A stretch of DNA of 64,000 nucleotides, from positions 253,313 to 317,312 of the forward strand of contig NZ_CAUI01000015.1 in the NCBI RefSeq assembly GCF_000350165.1, read 5' to 3'. Made by a program: the position numbers and the translations under genes. Within the stretch, counting starts at the first letter, position 1. Every line of letters begins with the position of its first letter. The notes beneath the pieces were generated by a model. It had not been told where the DNA came from. It saw nothing but the letters and a program-made list of their open reading frames with translations, and did no database searches. The DNA is from Halanaerobium saccharolyticum subsp. saccharolyticum DSM 6643. Lineage in GTDB: Bacteria > Bacillota > Halanaerobiia > Halanaerobiales > Halanaerobiaceae. Shown here piece after piece: positions 1 through 8,227 of this stretch.

Positions 1-861
1 TTCTTCAGCTATCTGATACCATTTTTTCTTGGGCGGCATTTCTTTTGTCCAGAGTTTAAATGATGCCTCTGCCTGATATATTAAAGTTGGCAGTCCATTA
101 CCAATCTGAGCTCCTCTTTTTTCTGCTTCTTTTAAAATTTCTGTTTTCAAAGGATTATAAACTAAATCAATTACTAACTGATCTTCATGCAAATATTCAG
201 GATTGATAACAACTTTATTCTTAATATTATTACTATACATCCCAACCGGAGTTGTATCAACTACCAAATCAGCTGCTTTTAGAACTTCTGCATATTCCTG
301 CTCTTCCAAACTGCAGAAATCAAAGTTTTGCTCAGAATTCTCTTCTCTAAAAAGTTTTGCCAATTCTTCCGCATTTTCTACTGTCCGGTTAATTATAGTA
401 ATATCTGCCAAAGAAAGCTGAATTAAAGCTGCAATAACTGCTCTAGCTGCTCCACCAGCTCCAATCACAACTGCTCTTTTATCTTTAACATTAATTCCTG
501 ATTCTTCAAGCTGACGCTGAAATCCAATCACATCAGTATTATAGCCGGTAAGTCTGCCCCTTCGATTTAAGACAGTATTAACTGCACCTGAAGCCCTAGC
601 TAAAGAAGAAAAACCATTTAAATAAGGTATAATACTTTCTTTATAAGGAATAGTCACATTCCAGCCAGAAAAACCAATCATTTTTAAGGAATCAATATAT
701 TCTTCTAAGTTTTTTTCTTTAGTTTCTAACATTAAATATACTGCATTAAGCCCTAAATCTCTAAACCCATTATTATGCAGGGATGGAGAAATTGAATGGC
801 TTAAAGTTTTACCTAATAAACCATATAACTTTGTTTCACTATCGGGTATAAAAATACTCAT
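1..861 (-). CDS. aroE: shikimate dehydrogenase AroE (3' end outside window)
   Basis: NADPH-dependent reduction of 3-dehydroshikimate to shikimate in the chorismate pathway, cytoplasmic. I translated 287 codons from the ATG at 861 (good AGGAGG upstream) and the frame is still open at base 1. Visible motifs are the substrate-binding SHSISPSLHN (21-30), the catalytic lysine in NVTIPYKE (K74), NTD ending at D110, and the Rossmann glycine motif GAGGAAR (134-140). The frame already has the family's usual length, so only a few residues and the stop are missing. Family assignment is secure; only the C-terminus is unseen. Confidence 0.93.
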   Translation of the reverse strand, partial: MSIFIPDSETKLYGLLGKTLSHSISPSLHNNGFRDLGLNAVYLMLETKEKNLEEYIDSLKMIGFSGWNVTIPYKESIIPYLNGFSSLARASGAVNTVLNRRGRLTGYNTDVIGFQRQLEESGINVKDKRAVVIGAGGAARAVIAALIQLSLADITIINRTVENAEELAKLFREENSEQNFDFCSLEEQEYAEVLKAADLVVDTTPVGMYSNNIKNKVVINPEYLHEDQLVIDLVYNPLKTEILKEAEKRGAQIGNGLPTLIYQAEASFKLWTKEMPPKKKWYQIAEE

Positions 862-911
862 CTTCTGCCTCCTAAGATCTTATAAAATAGATTCTTATTA
901 ACTTATAAAGC

Positions 912-943
912 TAAAACACGCCGGAATTAAGCTACCAGCGTGT
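912..943 (-). terminator. candidate terminator downstream of the Crp/Fnr gene
   Basis: On the minus strand GACACGC pairs with GCGTGTT around a loop with an inner GG/CC pairing, followed by a short TTTTAG run. It lies between the crp-like stop and aroE, so it may separate the two transcripts. The T-run is short, so it may be weak. Confidence 0.45.
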
Positions 944-991
944 CTGTTATGTATTATTTCAGACCACTGGAATATTTAACTCCAGTTATAT

Positions 992-1684
992 TTAAAATAA
1001 AGTTTGAAGCCTTTCTCCCAGTGATTCGAAGTCAATTATAATAATTTTTCTTTTTTTGATTGTAATCATACCTTCATCTATAAACTTATTGATTAGTTTA
1101 GTTACTGTAACTCGGGAGGATCCAATTAAGTTGGCAATCTCCTGATGAGTTAAAACTAAGTCAATAACTGTACCACCTTCAATTTCGCGACCAAAATCTT
1201 CTGCAAGTCTAGATAAAAGGCTTGCTAATCTGCCAGCTGCATCTTGAAATACTAGTTCTCTAACCTGACTTGTTAAAAGTCTAGTTTTTTTAGATAGAGC
1301 CTCAATAATTTTGATAGCTAATGAGGGCTTTTCAATAATCTTTTTTTCCATTTCATTCCAGGGAATAATCAATAAACGAGCATCATCCATAACCTCTGCT
1401 GTTAGAGGGTGTGGATCTTCGTCAAATAGAGATAGCTCACCAAAAATATCACCTTCCTGCAGAATAGTCAAGACTTTTTCCTTGCCTTCAGCAGAAAGCA
1501 TTGAAAGCTTTACCTTACCGTTAATTAAAAAGTATAGTTTTTTTACACTATCATTTTCAAAAAAGATAACCTCATCTTTTTCGTAAAGTTTAGCATAAGA
1601 ATTTTCGCATAATAATTCTAGTTCGTCCGGATCCAGATTCTGAAATACAATTAAATCTTTTAAACACTGTTTTGGTTCTTCCAT
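992..1684 (-). CDS. Crp/Fnr-family transcriptional regulator
   Basis: A 230-aa cytoplasmic DNA-binding regulator. Residues about 10-125 form a cyclic-nucleotide-binding-type beta-roll, with the GDIFGELSLFDEDPHPLTAEV stretch corresponding to the phosphate-binding cassette. The C-terminus has a Crp-type winged helix with recognition-helix sequence HQEIANLIGSSRVTVTKLI. The N-terminal region lacks the cysteine cluster of oxygen-sensing FNR (only two Cys, both near the start), so a [4Fe-4S] sensor is unlikely. Effector and targets cannot be told from sequence. It starts 71 bp past the end of the fur-like gene. Confidence 0.88.
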   Translation of the reverse strand: MEEPKQCLKDLIVFQNLDPDELELLCENSYAKLYEKDEVIFFENDSVKKLYFLINGKVKLSMLSAEGKEKVLTILQEGDIFGELSLFDEDPHPLTAEVMDDARLLIIPWNEMEKKIIEKPSLAIKIIEALSKKTRLLTSQVRELVFQDAAGRLASLLSRLAEDFGREIEGGTVIDLVLTHQEIANLIGSSRVTVTKLINKFIDEGMITIKKRKIIIIDFESLGERLQTLF

Positions 1685-1755
1685 AGCTCAACCTACCTCT
1701 CTTTACGTCTATATTAATAATATTCTCTATAGACGAATAAATTCCTTTTTTTGAA

Positions 1756-2193
1756 TTAATTTCTTTGTTTGCAATCTTTGCAATACCCATAAAATCTTAA
1801 TTTATGTTCTGTAATCTGAAAGTCATACTTTTCTTCAAGCTCTGATTCAAAATAATCAATATCCTGATCACTAAATTCTACTAATTTACCACAACTTTTA
1901 CAAATTAAGTGGTGATGATGAGCTTCTTCTAAATATAATTCATATTTGCGAGAATCATCATTAAAGTCTAAAACATGAACAATATCTAAATTCTGCATTA
2001 ACTCTAAAGTCCTATAAATTGTTGCCATTCCGATATCTCTATCTTTTTTCTTAACCGCTGCAAAAAGCTCTTCAGCTGTAAAATGCCAGTTCTTATTTTC
2101 TAGAATGGTTTCTAAGATAATTTCCCGCTGTTTGGTTAATTTATAATTATTTTCTGCTAATTTTCTTTTAAACTTATCTTTTAATTTTTCCAT
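1756..2193 (-). CDS. Fur-family metalloregulator
   Basis: Fur/PerR/Zur-type repressor, 145 aa from the ATG at 2193. A longer frame from GTG 2202 is less likely because that GTG lies inside the AGAGGTG Shine-Dalgarno. The N-terminal winged helix includes the DIGMATIYRTLELM recognition segment. The dimerisation domain has the His-rich HHHHLICKSCGK metal site, and a second CxxC (CKDC) near the C-terminus completes the structural Zn(Cys)4 site. Whether it senses iron, peroxide or zinc is not decidable here. It may be autoregulated, but no clear Fur box was found by eye. Confidence 0.88.
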   Translation of the reverse strand: MEKLKDKFKRKLAENNYKLTKQREIILETILENKNWHFTAEELFAAVKKKDRDIGMATIYRTLELMQNLDIVHVLDFNDDSRKYELYLEEAHHHHLICKSCGKLVEFSDQDIDYFESELEEKYDFQITEHKLRFYGYCKDCKQRN

Positions 2194-2316
2194 TAATAAC
2201 ACCTCTTTTTAGATGACTATCTCTATTCTATCATAAATCTTGGAAGAAATTAATAAGTTTTTTGAATTTTTCCGCTTAAATATCCATTTTTTACTTAGAA
2301 AAATAACATTTGACTA

Positions 2317-2345
2317 TTGACTATGGGTCTAAATAATTATATAAT
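2317..2345 (+). promoter_or_regulatory. sigma-70-type promoter of the abrB-like gene
   Basis: TTGACT (2317-2322) and TATAAT (2340-2345) are separated by 17 bp, 51 bp before the AbrB-like ATG. An AAGGAG ribosome site follows. Confidence 0.8.
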
Positions 2346-2395
2346 GTAATAAATAGAAATATTTTGTCGAAATTTGCTAAGAAAGGAGAATTAAC

Positions 2396-2650
2396 ATGAA
2401 ATCTACTGGTATCGTCCGCAAAATTGATGATTTGGGTAGAATGGTAATTCCAATTGAACTCAGAAAAACTATGAATATCAACAAAAAAGATCCTATGGAA
2501 ATTTTTGTTGACGAAGAAAAAATTATTCTAAAAAAATATGAGCCCGCATGCATATTCTGTGGTAGTGCAGATGACACTATAGAATATAAAGGTAGGACTA
2601 TCTGTGGTGAATGTATGGATAATATGAAAGAATTAGAAAAACAAAAATAA
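2396..2650 (+). CDS. AbrB/SpoVT-family transition-state regulator with C-terminal CxxC pairs
   Basis: An 84-aa DNA-binding regulator. Residues 1-50 are the swapped-hairpin AbrB domain (KSTGIVRKIDDLGRMVIPIELR, then IFVDEEKIILKKYEP), very close to Bacillus AbrB/Abh. The tail carries two CxxC pairs (CIFC and CGEC, about residues 53-75) that could bind zinc, unlike B. subtilis AbrB; this arrangement is known in clostridial homologues. It is monocistronic, with its own promoter and a bidirectional terminator shared with the convergent sleB-like gene. Targets are unknown. Confidence 0.88.
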   Translation: MKSTGIVRKIDDLGRMVIPIELRKTMNINKKDPMEIFVDEEKIILKKYEPACIFCGSADDTIEYKGRTICGECMDNMKELEKQK

Positions 2651-2693
2651 ATTTTTACCTTAATAACAAAAATTGGATATCAATCTCTTAAAA

Positions 2694-2723
2694 AATAGCA
2701 CCTGTTAAGGTGCTATTCTTTTA
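2694..2723. terminator. bidirectional rho-independent terminator
   Basis: AATAGCACC and GGTGCTATT form a perfect 9-bp stem around TGTTAA, with T-rich flanks on both strands, between the convergent abrB-like and sleB-like genes. Confidence 0.88.
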
Positions 2724-2744
2724 TTTATAATTATATTTTTCAGT

Positions 2745-3434
2745 TTATCTTAAAAATACATGTCCACCAATTCTAGTTACAAAATTTCTCTGAGATATCC
2801 AGGCTGTATTTGTAGCAATATCTGGATTATAGAAAAATATTGAACCCATTGTTGGATCATAACCTAATAAAGAAGCTCTTGCTGCCTGTAGTTCTTCTTC
2901 TCCAGGATAATAGTTGGCCTGTCCATCCATTAAACTACTAAACTGTCCCTTCTGCAAAATAACGTCTCTAATCGTATTTGGAAAGCGATTACTTTTGATT
3001 CTATTTAAAATAACCGAACCAACAGCAACCTTACCTTTAAAGTCTTCGCCTCTAGCCTCTCCATGAATAATTCTAGCAAGTAATATTATTTCATCTCTTG
3101 AGATATTGTAACTTAATTCTGCTTTTAATTCAGGCATTAGATCAAAAGAACTTTGACCAAAAACACCATCTACTTTAAGATCATTTTCACTTTGGAATCT
3201 CTTAACGGCTTCAACTGTTCCACCACCATATATTCCATCTATGTTTCCACTGTAGTAATTTAATTGCTTTAATTTCTGCTGTAATACCGCTACATCTATT
3301 CCCTCGTCGCCTCTCTGCAAAGTCCTGCTACCAAATTCATCTAAGTCAAGAGCCTCTGCTTCTTTGAGATTGACAAAAGACACCATTATCAGGAGTAAAA
3401 CCACCGAGATCAAGAACTTGTTTCTACTCAGCAT
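2745..3434 (-). CDS. exported cell-wall hydrolase, SleB/CwlJ type
   Basis: A 229-aa secreted peptidoglycan hydrolase. A signal peptide (about 1-28, hydrophobic VVLLLIMVSFV) precedes a PG_binding_1 domain (about 35-95, GSRTLQRGDEGIDVAVLQQ). The C-terminal SleB/Hydrolase_2 domain (about 112-229) contains ARIIHGEARGE and the conserved VILNR segment. SleB members are lytic transglycosylases acting on cortex or vegetative wall. No spore gene is adjacent, so a germination role is not implied; wall turnover is as likely. AGGGAGG precedes the ATG. Confidence 0.88.
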   Translation of the reverse strand: MLSRNKFLISVVLLLIMVSFVNLKEAEALDLDEFGSRTLQRGDEGIDVAVLQQKLKQLNYYSGNIDGIYGGGTVEAVKRFQSENDLKVDGVFGQSSFDLMPELKAELSYNISRDEIILLARIIHGEARGEDFKGKVAVGSVILNRIKSNRFPNTIRDVILQKGQFSSLMDGQANYYPGEEELQAARASLLGYDPTMGSIFFYNPDIATNTAWISQRNFVTRIGGHVFLR

Positions 3435-3690
3435 TATAAACTACCTCCCTGTTGTAAACTGATAGTAAAATGTATAATATAATCTTCCTCCTTTAATTTT
3501 CTTCAAACTAAACAATACTTGCTTATAAGCTTATTAGTATTTATCTATAATTATCAACTTAATAATAAACAATTAATTGCAGCTTGTCAAATGTTCCTAT
3601 TTTACAATTTAGAAACATTTGTTTTCAAAATTTAAAATACCCATCAATGCCGGGCTTTAGAGGAGGATTTTAGATAATCAGCATTTGAAA

Positions 3691-3912
3691 CTATTCTTCA
3701 GAAATTAATTCAACTTTAATGTTTTGGCCTAAATCAGCCATTACCTCTTTAACTTCATTTTTAGTTCCTTCAGTTACATCAATCCAAATTTGACCCGGAG
3801 CATCATGATCAACATTTACTTTCCCGATTCCCTCATAGGCTTTGATTATCATATCTATATAGTTAATTTCTTTAGGATCAACTTCGTATCTTATTTTTAA
3901 AGTATCCTTCAT
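3691..3912 (-). CDS. DUF4911-type small protein
   Basis: A 73-aa protein of unknown function matching what I recall of DUF4911 (alpha-beta fold, no catalytic motif visible). It begins 2 bp after the stop of the U32-family gene, with its ribosome site AAGGAG inside that gene's end, so the two are almost certainly co-translated. The context suggests a role linked to the tRNA-hydroxylation genes, which is inference only. About 255 bp without a gene follow before the sleB-like gene; I see nothing clear there. Confidence 0.75.
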   Translation of the reverse strand: MKDTLKIRYEVDPKEINYIDMIIKAYEGIGKVNVDHDAPGQIWIDVTEGTKNEVKEVMADLGQNIKVELISEE

Positions 3913-3914
3913 CC

Positions 3915-5144
3915 TTAATTCTCCTTTTGCCGGCGCAGTAATGAACCGCTTGGAATTTCATTTTCTAGTGGAACTCTAATCAGCTGTTTGGGGTGTGGTG
4001 CTGCTTCAATTTCAGTTCCCTCTTCATCCAACAGATAATCAGCTCTGCTGGTAAATGTCTTCTGACCGGGAACTACAAATTCCAGCTCATCTCCTTTAAA
4101 TATCTTGTTTCTAACCTCAATCACTACTTCTTTGGCAGCAGCATCATAATCTTTAACTACTCCCATAAAATCATAACTTCTTAAATAGGAAGAACTTTGA
4201 TAGCGCTGCCCTTCAGAACCAGGTTCGCCATAATAGAAGCCCTTAGTATAATCTCGATGACTAATTTTTCTGAGTTCCGCTAAAAGTTCAGAGTCCGCCT
4301 CATAATTTTCTGGGTCTTGATAATATTGATCAATTAGCTGTCGGTAAGTATTAATTACAGTTGCAGCATAATGAACACTTTTCATTCTACCTTCAACTTT
4401 TAAACTACTTAAACCAATTTCAATTAACTCTGGTATTTCTTCTGCCAGATTTAAATCTCTGGAGTTCATGATAAAAGTACCCTGGTCATTTTCTTCGATT
4501 GGATAATATTCGCCCGGTCTCTGTTCTTCTACTAAATGATATTTCCAGCGGCAGGACTGAGCACAATCGCCTTTGTTTGCGTCCCGACCAACAAAGTAAT
4601 TACTAAGCAAACAGCGGCCAGAATAAGAAATACACATTGCTCCGTGAACAAAATATTCTAGTTCCACCTGACCTTCAGTTTTGGCAGCGATTTCTTTGAT
4701 TTCAGCTCGACTTAGCTCGCGGGCTAATATTATTCTTTCGGCACCCTGTTCAGCCCAGAAAAGCGCAGAAGCCCAGTTAACGTTATTTGCCTGGGTGCTG
4801 ATATGAATCTCCATCTCAGGCATCTCCTTTTTAACAAAGGCAAAAACACCAGGATCAGAAATTATCAGTGCATCTAAGTTAAGTTCCTTAATTTTTTCTA
4901 TATACTCTGGAAGTTGAGCCAGTTCCTTATTATGTGGAATCATATTTAAGGTCATATATACCTTTTTATGACGCTGATGGGCAAATTCTATGCCCTCCTG
5001 CAGTTCTGCAACACTAAAGTTATCGGCTCCAGCTCTTAAACCAAAGTTTAAACCTCCACAATATACAGCATCAGCACCAAATAAAATGGCAGTTTTAAGT
5101 TTTTCTAGACTTCCTGCCGGTGCCAGTAATTCGATTTTATTCAT
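3915..5144 (-). CDS. trhP: U32-family tRNA hydroxylation protein (TrhP-like)
   Basis: A 409-aa peptidase-U32-family protein. In E. coli and B. subtilis, TrhP proteins of this family are needed for 5-hydroxyuridine at tRNA position 34. The N-terminal TIM-barrel part starts LLAPAGSLEKLKTAI. The family signature ELEYFVHGAMCISYSGRCLLS (about 166-186) is present, and later cysteines (CAQSC, about 196-200) complete the probable Fe-S ligands. It overlaps the upstream methyltransferase gene by 8 bp, matching the B. subtilis yrrM-yrrN-yrrO order. Only one U32 gene is present where B. subtilis has two. Older annotation as a protease is probably wrong for this context. Confidence 0.85.
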   Translation of the reverse strand: MNKIELLAPAGSLEKLKTAILFGADAVYCGGLNFGLRAGADNFSVAELQEGIEFAHQRHKKVYMTLNMIPHNKELAQLPEYIEKIKELNLDALIISDPGVFAFVKKEMPEMEIHISTQANNVNWASALFWAEQGAERIILARELSRAEIKEIAAKTEGQVELEYFVHGAMCISYSGRCLLSNYFVGRDANKGDCAQSCRWKYHLVEEQRPGEYYPIEENDQGTFIMNSRDLNLAEEIPELIEIGLSSLKVEGRMKSVHYAATVINTYRQLIDQYYQDPENYEADSELLAELRKISHRDYTKGFYYGEPGSEGQRYQSSSYLRSYDFMGVVKDYDAAAKEVVIEVRNKIFKGDELEFVVPGQKTFTSRADYLLDEEGTEIEAAPHPKQLIRVPLENEIPSGSLLRRQKEN

Positions 5145-5781
5145 TTATATCTTTCCTCCTGCTAATAGCCATCCCATCACCTGCAGTTACAATTGTTGAA
5201 TCAAGCTCAGGGTGGTTCATAATTAGTTTTAAATATTTTTTTAAATTGTTGACCATTGTTCTGATTTTAGGTCTCTGTTCTTTTTTTTCTAAAACTTTAC
5301 CTTCATATAAGACATTATCTGCTATTAAAAGCCCACCCGGCGCTAAAAGATCCATTATATATTCAAAAAGATAAAAATACTGCCCTTTGGCAGCATCAAG
5401 AAAAATTAAGTCATAGTCACTTTTTAAATACATTAAAACATCAAAGGCATCGCCAACTTTTAAATCTATTTTAGACTGATAATTATATTTAATAAAATTA
5501 TCTTTTGCTTTAAAAGCTCGCTTCGAATCTGATTCCACAGCTGTTATTTTAGAATTTTTGGGGCTGGCCTTAGCTAAGATTAAGGTAGAAAAACCATAAG
5601 CTGTACCAATTTCTAAAATATTTTGGGGCTGTTTTATTTTAAGCTGCAGCTTTAATAAATCAGCTGCATCCCGATCAATAATTGGAATGTGATCTGCTCT
5701 GCATTCATTTTCAATCTTTTTAAATTGAGGCTCAATATATTTATTCTCAGAAAATTTAATGTTAATATCAGTGAGTTTCAT
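5137..5781 (-). CDS. trmR: tRNA 5-hydroxyuridine methyltransferase (TrmR-like O-methyltransferase)
   Basis: A 214-aa class I SAM-dependent O-methyltransferase. The SAM motif ILEIGTAYGFSTL (about 55-67) and the metal-binding LIFLDAAKGQY and LIADNVL segments place it in the COMT-like Methyltransf_3 family. B. subtilis YrrM (TrmR), with the same neighbours, methylates ho5U34 to mo5U34. The gene sits between mltG and trhP and overlaps trhP by 8 bp, so substrate maker and user are translationally coupled. Function is inferred from synteny plus family. Confidence 0.85.
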   Translation of the reverse strand: MKLTDINIKFSENKYIEPQFKKIENECRADHIPIIDRDAADLLKLQLKIKQPQNILEIGTAYGFSTLILAKASPKNSKITAVESDSKRAFKAKDNFIKYNYQSKIDLKVGDAFDVLMYLKSDYDLIFLDAAKGQYFYLFEYIMDLLAPGGLLIADNVLYEGKVLEKKEQRPKIRTMVNNLKKYLKLIMNHPELDSTIVTAGDGMAISRRKDINE

Positions 5782-5830
5782 AATTTACTTCCTTTGTTAT
5801 TTAATCATTTACTGCTGATTATAAATTGAT

Positions 5831-6853
5831 TTAATTTGCTAATTCTCGCTGTTTTTTAAGATGTTCCTGGTAACTTTTAGTAAAAACATGACTGCCATCT
5901 TCTTTTGCAAAATAGAATAAATAGTCACTCTCGGCTGGATTTACTGCAGCTTCTAAAGCCAGATCACCGGGACTTGCAATTGGTGTTGGCGGCAGTTTAT
6001 TTATTTTATAGGTATTATAAGGAGAATCGATTTCTAAATCAGCATAAAGAACTCTCTCTGTTCTTTCAGCTCGCGCATATTGAACTGTAGCATCTAGCTG
6101 CAGAGGCATTCCCTCTGCCAGACGATTATAGATAACAGAAGCAATAGTTTTCTTTTCTTCTCCAATTTTTCCCTCTTCTTCAATTAAAGAAGCAATTATT
6201 AAAATTTCATAAGCTGAATAATCACTCTCAGCTGCTGCCTCTTTTAATAAAGGTAGTCGCTGCTCTCTAAAATAATCAACCAGTGATTCAGCTAAAGCTG
6301 GTTCTTCAAAACTCATTGGAAAATTATAAGTTGTTGGAATAATAATTCCTTCCGGCTCTACAATTAATCCTGATTCAATCTGAGCTTGATTTATATTTTT
6401 TTCTAATTCTAATTTTGAAATTTCTTCATTAATTGCTGTTCTTAAAAGCTCTTTATCATATTCGGGAATTACAAGTCCTTCAAATCGATTTAAAATTTCT
6501 TCTAATGTAAAACCTTCCGGAATTGTAACTTTAAATTTTTCTTCGTCGCCTTGTTTAAGTTTTTCTATTATTGCTTGAGGAGAGTCTGAAGTTGAAAAAC
6601 GATAATACCCAGCCTGAAGATTATTAAGATCCTGCAGGCGCAGCAGCAGATAGAAAAAAGTGGCAGATTTAATTGCTCCCTCTTCTTCTAAAAGATTGGC
6701 TATTGCCCGACCGCTCATCCCTTTTTCTATCTCCACCATTATATCTACAGGTTCTACTTCGTTTATGGGCTGCATTAAAGAATAGACCCTCAGTGAAAAA
6801 CTGAGTATTATAATAAAAATCAAAAATATAAAAGCTGCTTTTTTCAACTTCAA
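5831..6853 (-). CDS. mltG: endolytic murein transglycosylase MltG
   Basis: A 340-aa membrane-anchored YceG-family enzyme that cleaves nascent glycan strands and so limits their length. One N-terminal TM helix (about 5-25) is followed by a LysM-like subdomain (about 40-105) and the catalytic domain, with the glutamate in ASLIEEEGK (about 222-230) and the conserved YNTYKINKLPPTPIASPG tail motif. The start is a TTG with AGAGGAAG upstream. The position after the yrzB-like gene and before trmR is the B. subtilis yrrL position. Confidence 0.9.
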   Translation of the reverse strand: MKLKKAAFIFLIFIIILSFSLRVYSLMQPINEVEPVDIMVEIEKGMSGRAIANLLEEEGAIKSATFFYLLLRLQDLNNLQAGYYRFSTSDSPQAIIEKLKQGDEEKFKVTIPEGFTLEEILNRFEGLVIPEYDKELLRTAINEEISKLELEKNINQAQIESGLIVEPEGIIIPTTYNFPMSFEEPALAESLVDYFREQRLPLLKEAAAESDYSAYEILIIASLIEEEGKIGEEKKTIASVIYNRLAEGMPLQLDATVQYARAERTERVLYADLEIDSPYNTYKINKLPPTPIASPGDLALEAAVNPAESDYLFYFAKEDGSHVFTKSYQEHLKKQRELAN

Positions 6854-6937
6854 AAACTTCCTCTCATTAAGCTTTGTTGAGCTTTAGTTTATTAATAATA
6901 TTTTGCCTTTATTTTGCCTGTTTAATTAGTTCTGGGT

Positions 6938-7204
6938 TTACTCAACATCTTTTAAATATTCAGCCTGAACTTTTTCAAATTCTTCTTTTTCTTCAACTGG
7001 AACTATAATTTCTTCTTCACCTTCATTTAAAATCTTAATAACTGTTGCATCTGCATTTTCTCCCGCTCTGGCATCAACAACTATTAAATATTTAACCCCA
7101 TCAATTACCAGATCATCTTCTATAAAAAAACGGCTTTCACCTTTGCCATCTGATAAGACTAGTTCCTTTTTATCCTCATCAATCCAAAACTTGCCATTAC
7201 TCAT
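6938..7204 (-). CDS. DUF1292 (YrzB-like) protein
   Basis: An 88-aa acidic protein of the DUF1292 family, equivalent in position and length to B. subtilis YrzB, between ruvX and mltG. Short beta-strands (FWIDEDKKELVLSDG, RFFIEDDLVIDGVKYLIV) and a Glu-rich tail are seen, with no catalytic motif. Function is unknown. AAGGGG precedes the ATG. Confidence 0.82.
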   Translation of the reverse strand: MSNGKFWIDEDKKELVLSDGKGESRFFIEDDLVIDGVKYLIVVDARAGENADATVIKILNEGEEEIIVPVEEKEEFEKVQAEYLKDVE

Positions 7205-7278
7205 AATAATACCCCTTTCATTTTTATTGATTGTGAATCAATTCTTTTTAACCAGGTACCAATAAATTGGTACCAAAA

Positions 7279-7686
7279 TCATTGCTGATCTAAATATGAC
7301 TGCAAAATTAAGGAAGCAGCCAGTTTATCAATAACTTTTTTTCTGCCTTTACGACTGACATCAGCCTCCAGCAAAATATTTTTTGCCTGACTGGTTGTCA
7401 ATCTTTCATCTTGAAGTATAATTGGAAGCTCCAAATTATTTTTTAAAAAATTAATAAAAGCCTGAGTTATTTCTGCTCTTTTCCCCATAGTTCCATCCAT
7501 ATTATAGGGCATTCCAACTACAATTTTCTCTACCTTATATTTTTCTATGTATTCTTTAATTTCTGTTAATAATTCCTGATGACCATGCATTTGCAGTGTA
7601 GCCAGCGGCTGAGCAGTCCAGCCTAAAGAATCACTAACAGCAATCCCCACCCTTTTATTACCATAATCTATACCTAAAATTCTCAA
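7279..7686 (-). CDS. ruvX: RuvX/YqgF family Holliday-junction resolvase-like nuclease
   Basis: A 135-aa RNase H-fold nuclease, from the TTG at 7686 (GGAGG 7 nt upstream); a longer frame from TTG 7713 would begin ahead of this ribosome site. The catalytic aspartate lies in ILGIDYGNKRVGIAVSD, with further conserved KIVVGMPYNMDGT and LQDERLTTSQA segments. E. coli YqgF processes the 5' end of pre-16S rRNA; a role as a resolvase is less certain. Location between ireB and the yrzB-like gene is conserved in Firmicutes. Confidence 0.9.
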   Translation of the reverse strand: MRILGIDYGNKRVGIAVSDSLGWTAQPLATLQMHGHQELLTEIKEYIEKYKVEKIVVGMPYNMDGTMGKRAEITQAFINFLKNNLELPIILQDERLTTSQAKNILLEADVSRKGRKKVIDKLAASLILQSYLDQQ

Positions 7687-7811
7687 TTCATTGCCTCCAA
7701 TTTCTTTCTTCAATATAATATTATATAATCATTTTAATCAATAAGCAAATTAATCAACTTTAAGCTTTGTTATCTGATTTTAAATAATAATTTGCTTCAG
7801 CTAAAAAAATT

Positions 7812-7835
7812 GGCAGCCGAAAGTTTCCAGCTGCC
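7812..7835 (-). terminator. internal rho-independent terminator between ireB and ruvX
   Basis: On the minus strand GGCAGCTG and CGGCTGCC form an 8-bp stem, followed by AATTTTTTT. It would end or attenuate the alaS-ireB transcript before ruvX. Confidence 0.75.
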
Positions 7836-7851
7836 TCTAATCATTATTCTG

Positions 7852-8112
7852 CTAGTTATTTAAATAACTGCGCAGTAATTCTTCTATTAATTCATCTCGA
7901 TCAATAGTTCTAATCATTGTTCTGGCATCTTTGTAGCTTGTTATATAAGCAGGATCTCCAGAAAGTAAATATCCGACAATTTGATTAATCGGATTATATC
8001 CTTTTTCTTCCAGGGCCTTAGATACCTTACCCAGAACAAATGCTGCCTCACTTAATTCTTCTTTCTTGATTTTAAATCGCATCGTTTTATCGCTAAAATC
8101 TTCTTCGGCCAT
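7852..8112 (-). CDS. ireB: IreB family (UPF0297/YrzL) regulatory phosphoprotein
   Basis: An 86-aa protein of the UPF0297 family ([20 protein letters not shown], then [26 protein letters not shown]). Enterococcus IreB is a small phosphoprotein substrate of the PASTA kinase IreK and influences cephalosporin tolerance. The ATG at 8112 is preferred over GTG 8121, which lies in the GGGAAGTG ribosome site. Its place between alaS and ruvX is conserved. No PASTA kinase gene is in the window. Confidence 0.88.
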   Translation of the reverse strand: MAEEDFSDKTMRFKIKKEELSEAAFVLGKVSKALEEKGYNPINQIVGYLLSGDPAYITSYKDARTMIRTIDRDELIEELLRSYLNN

Positions 8113-8227
8113 ATATATCACTTCCCGTATTTTAATTTGCCTTATATTAAATATTTCTGCACCCGGCTTAAAATTCCTTGTTTTTTAAAGATTTATCTCG
8201 TCAAAAAATATATTAATTTATAATTTA

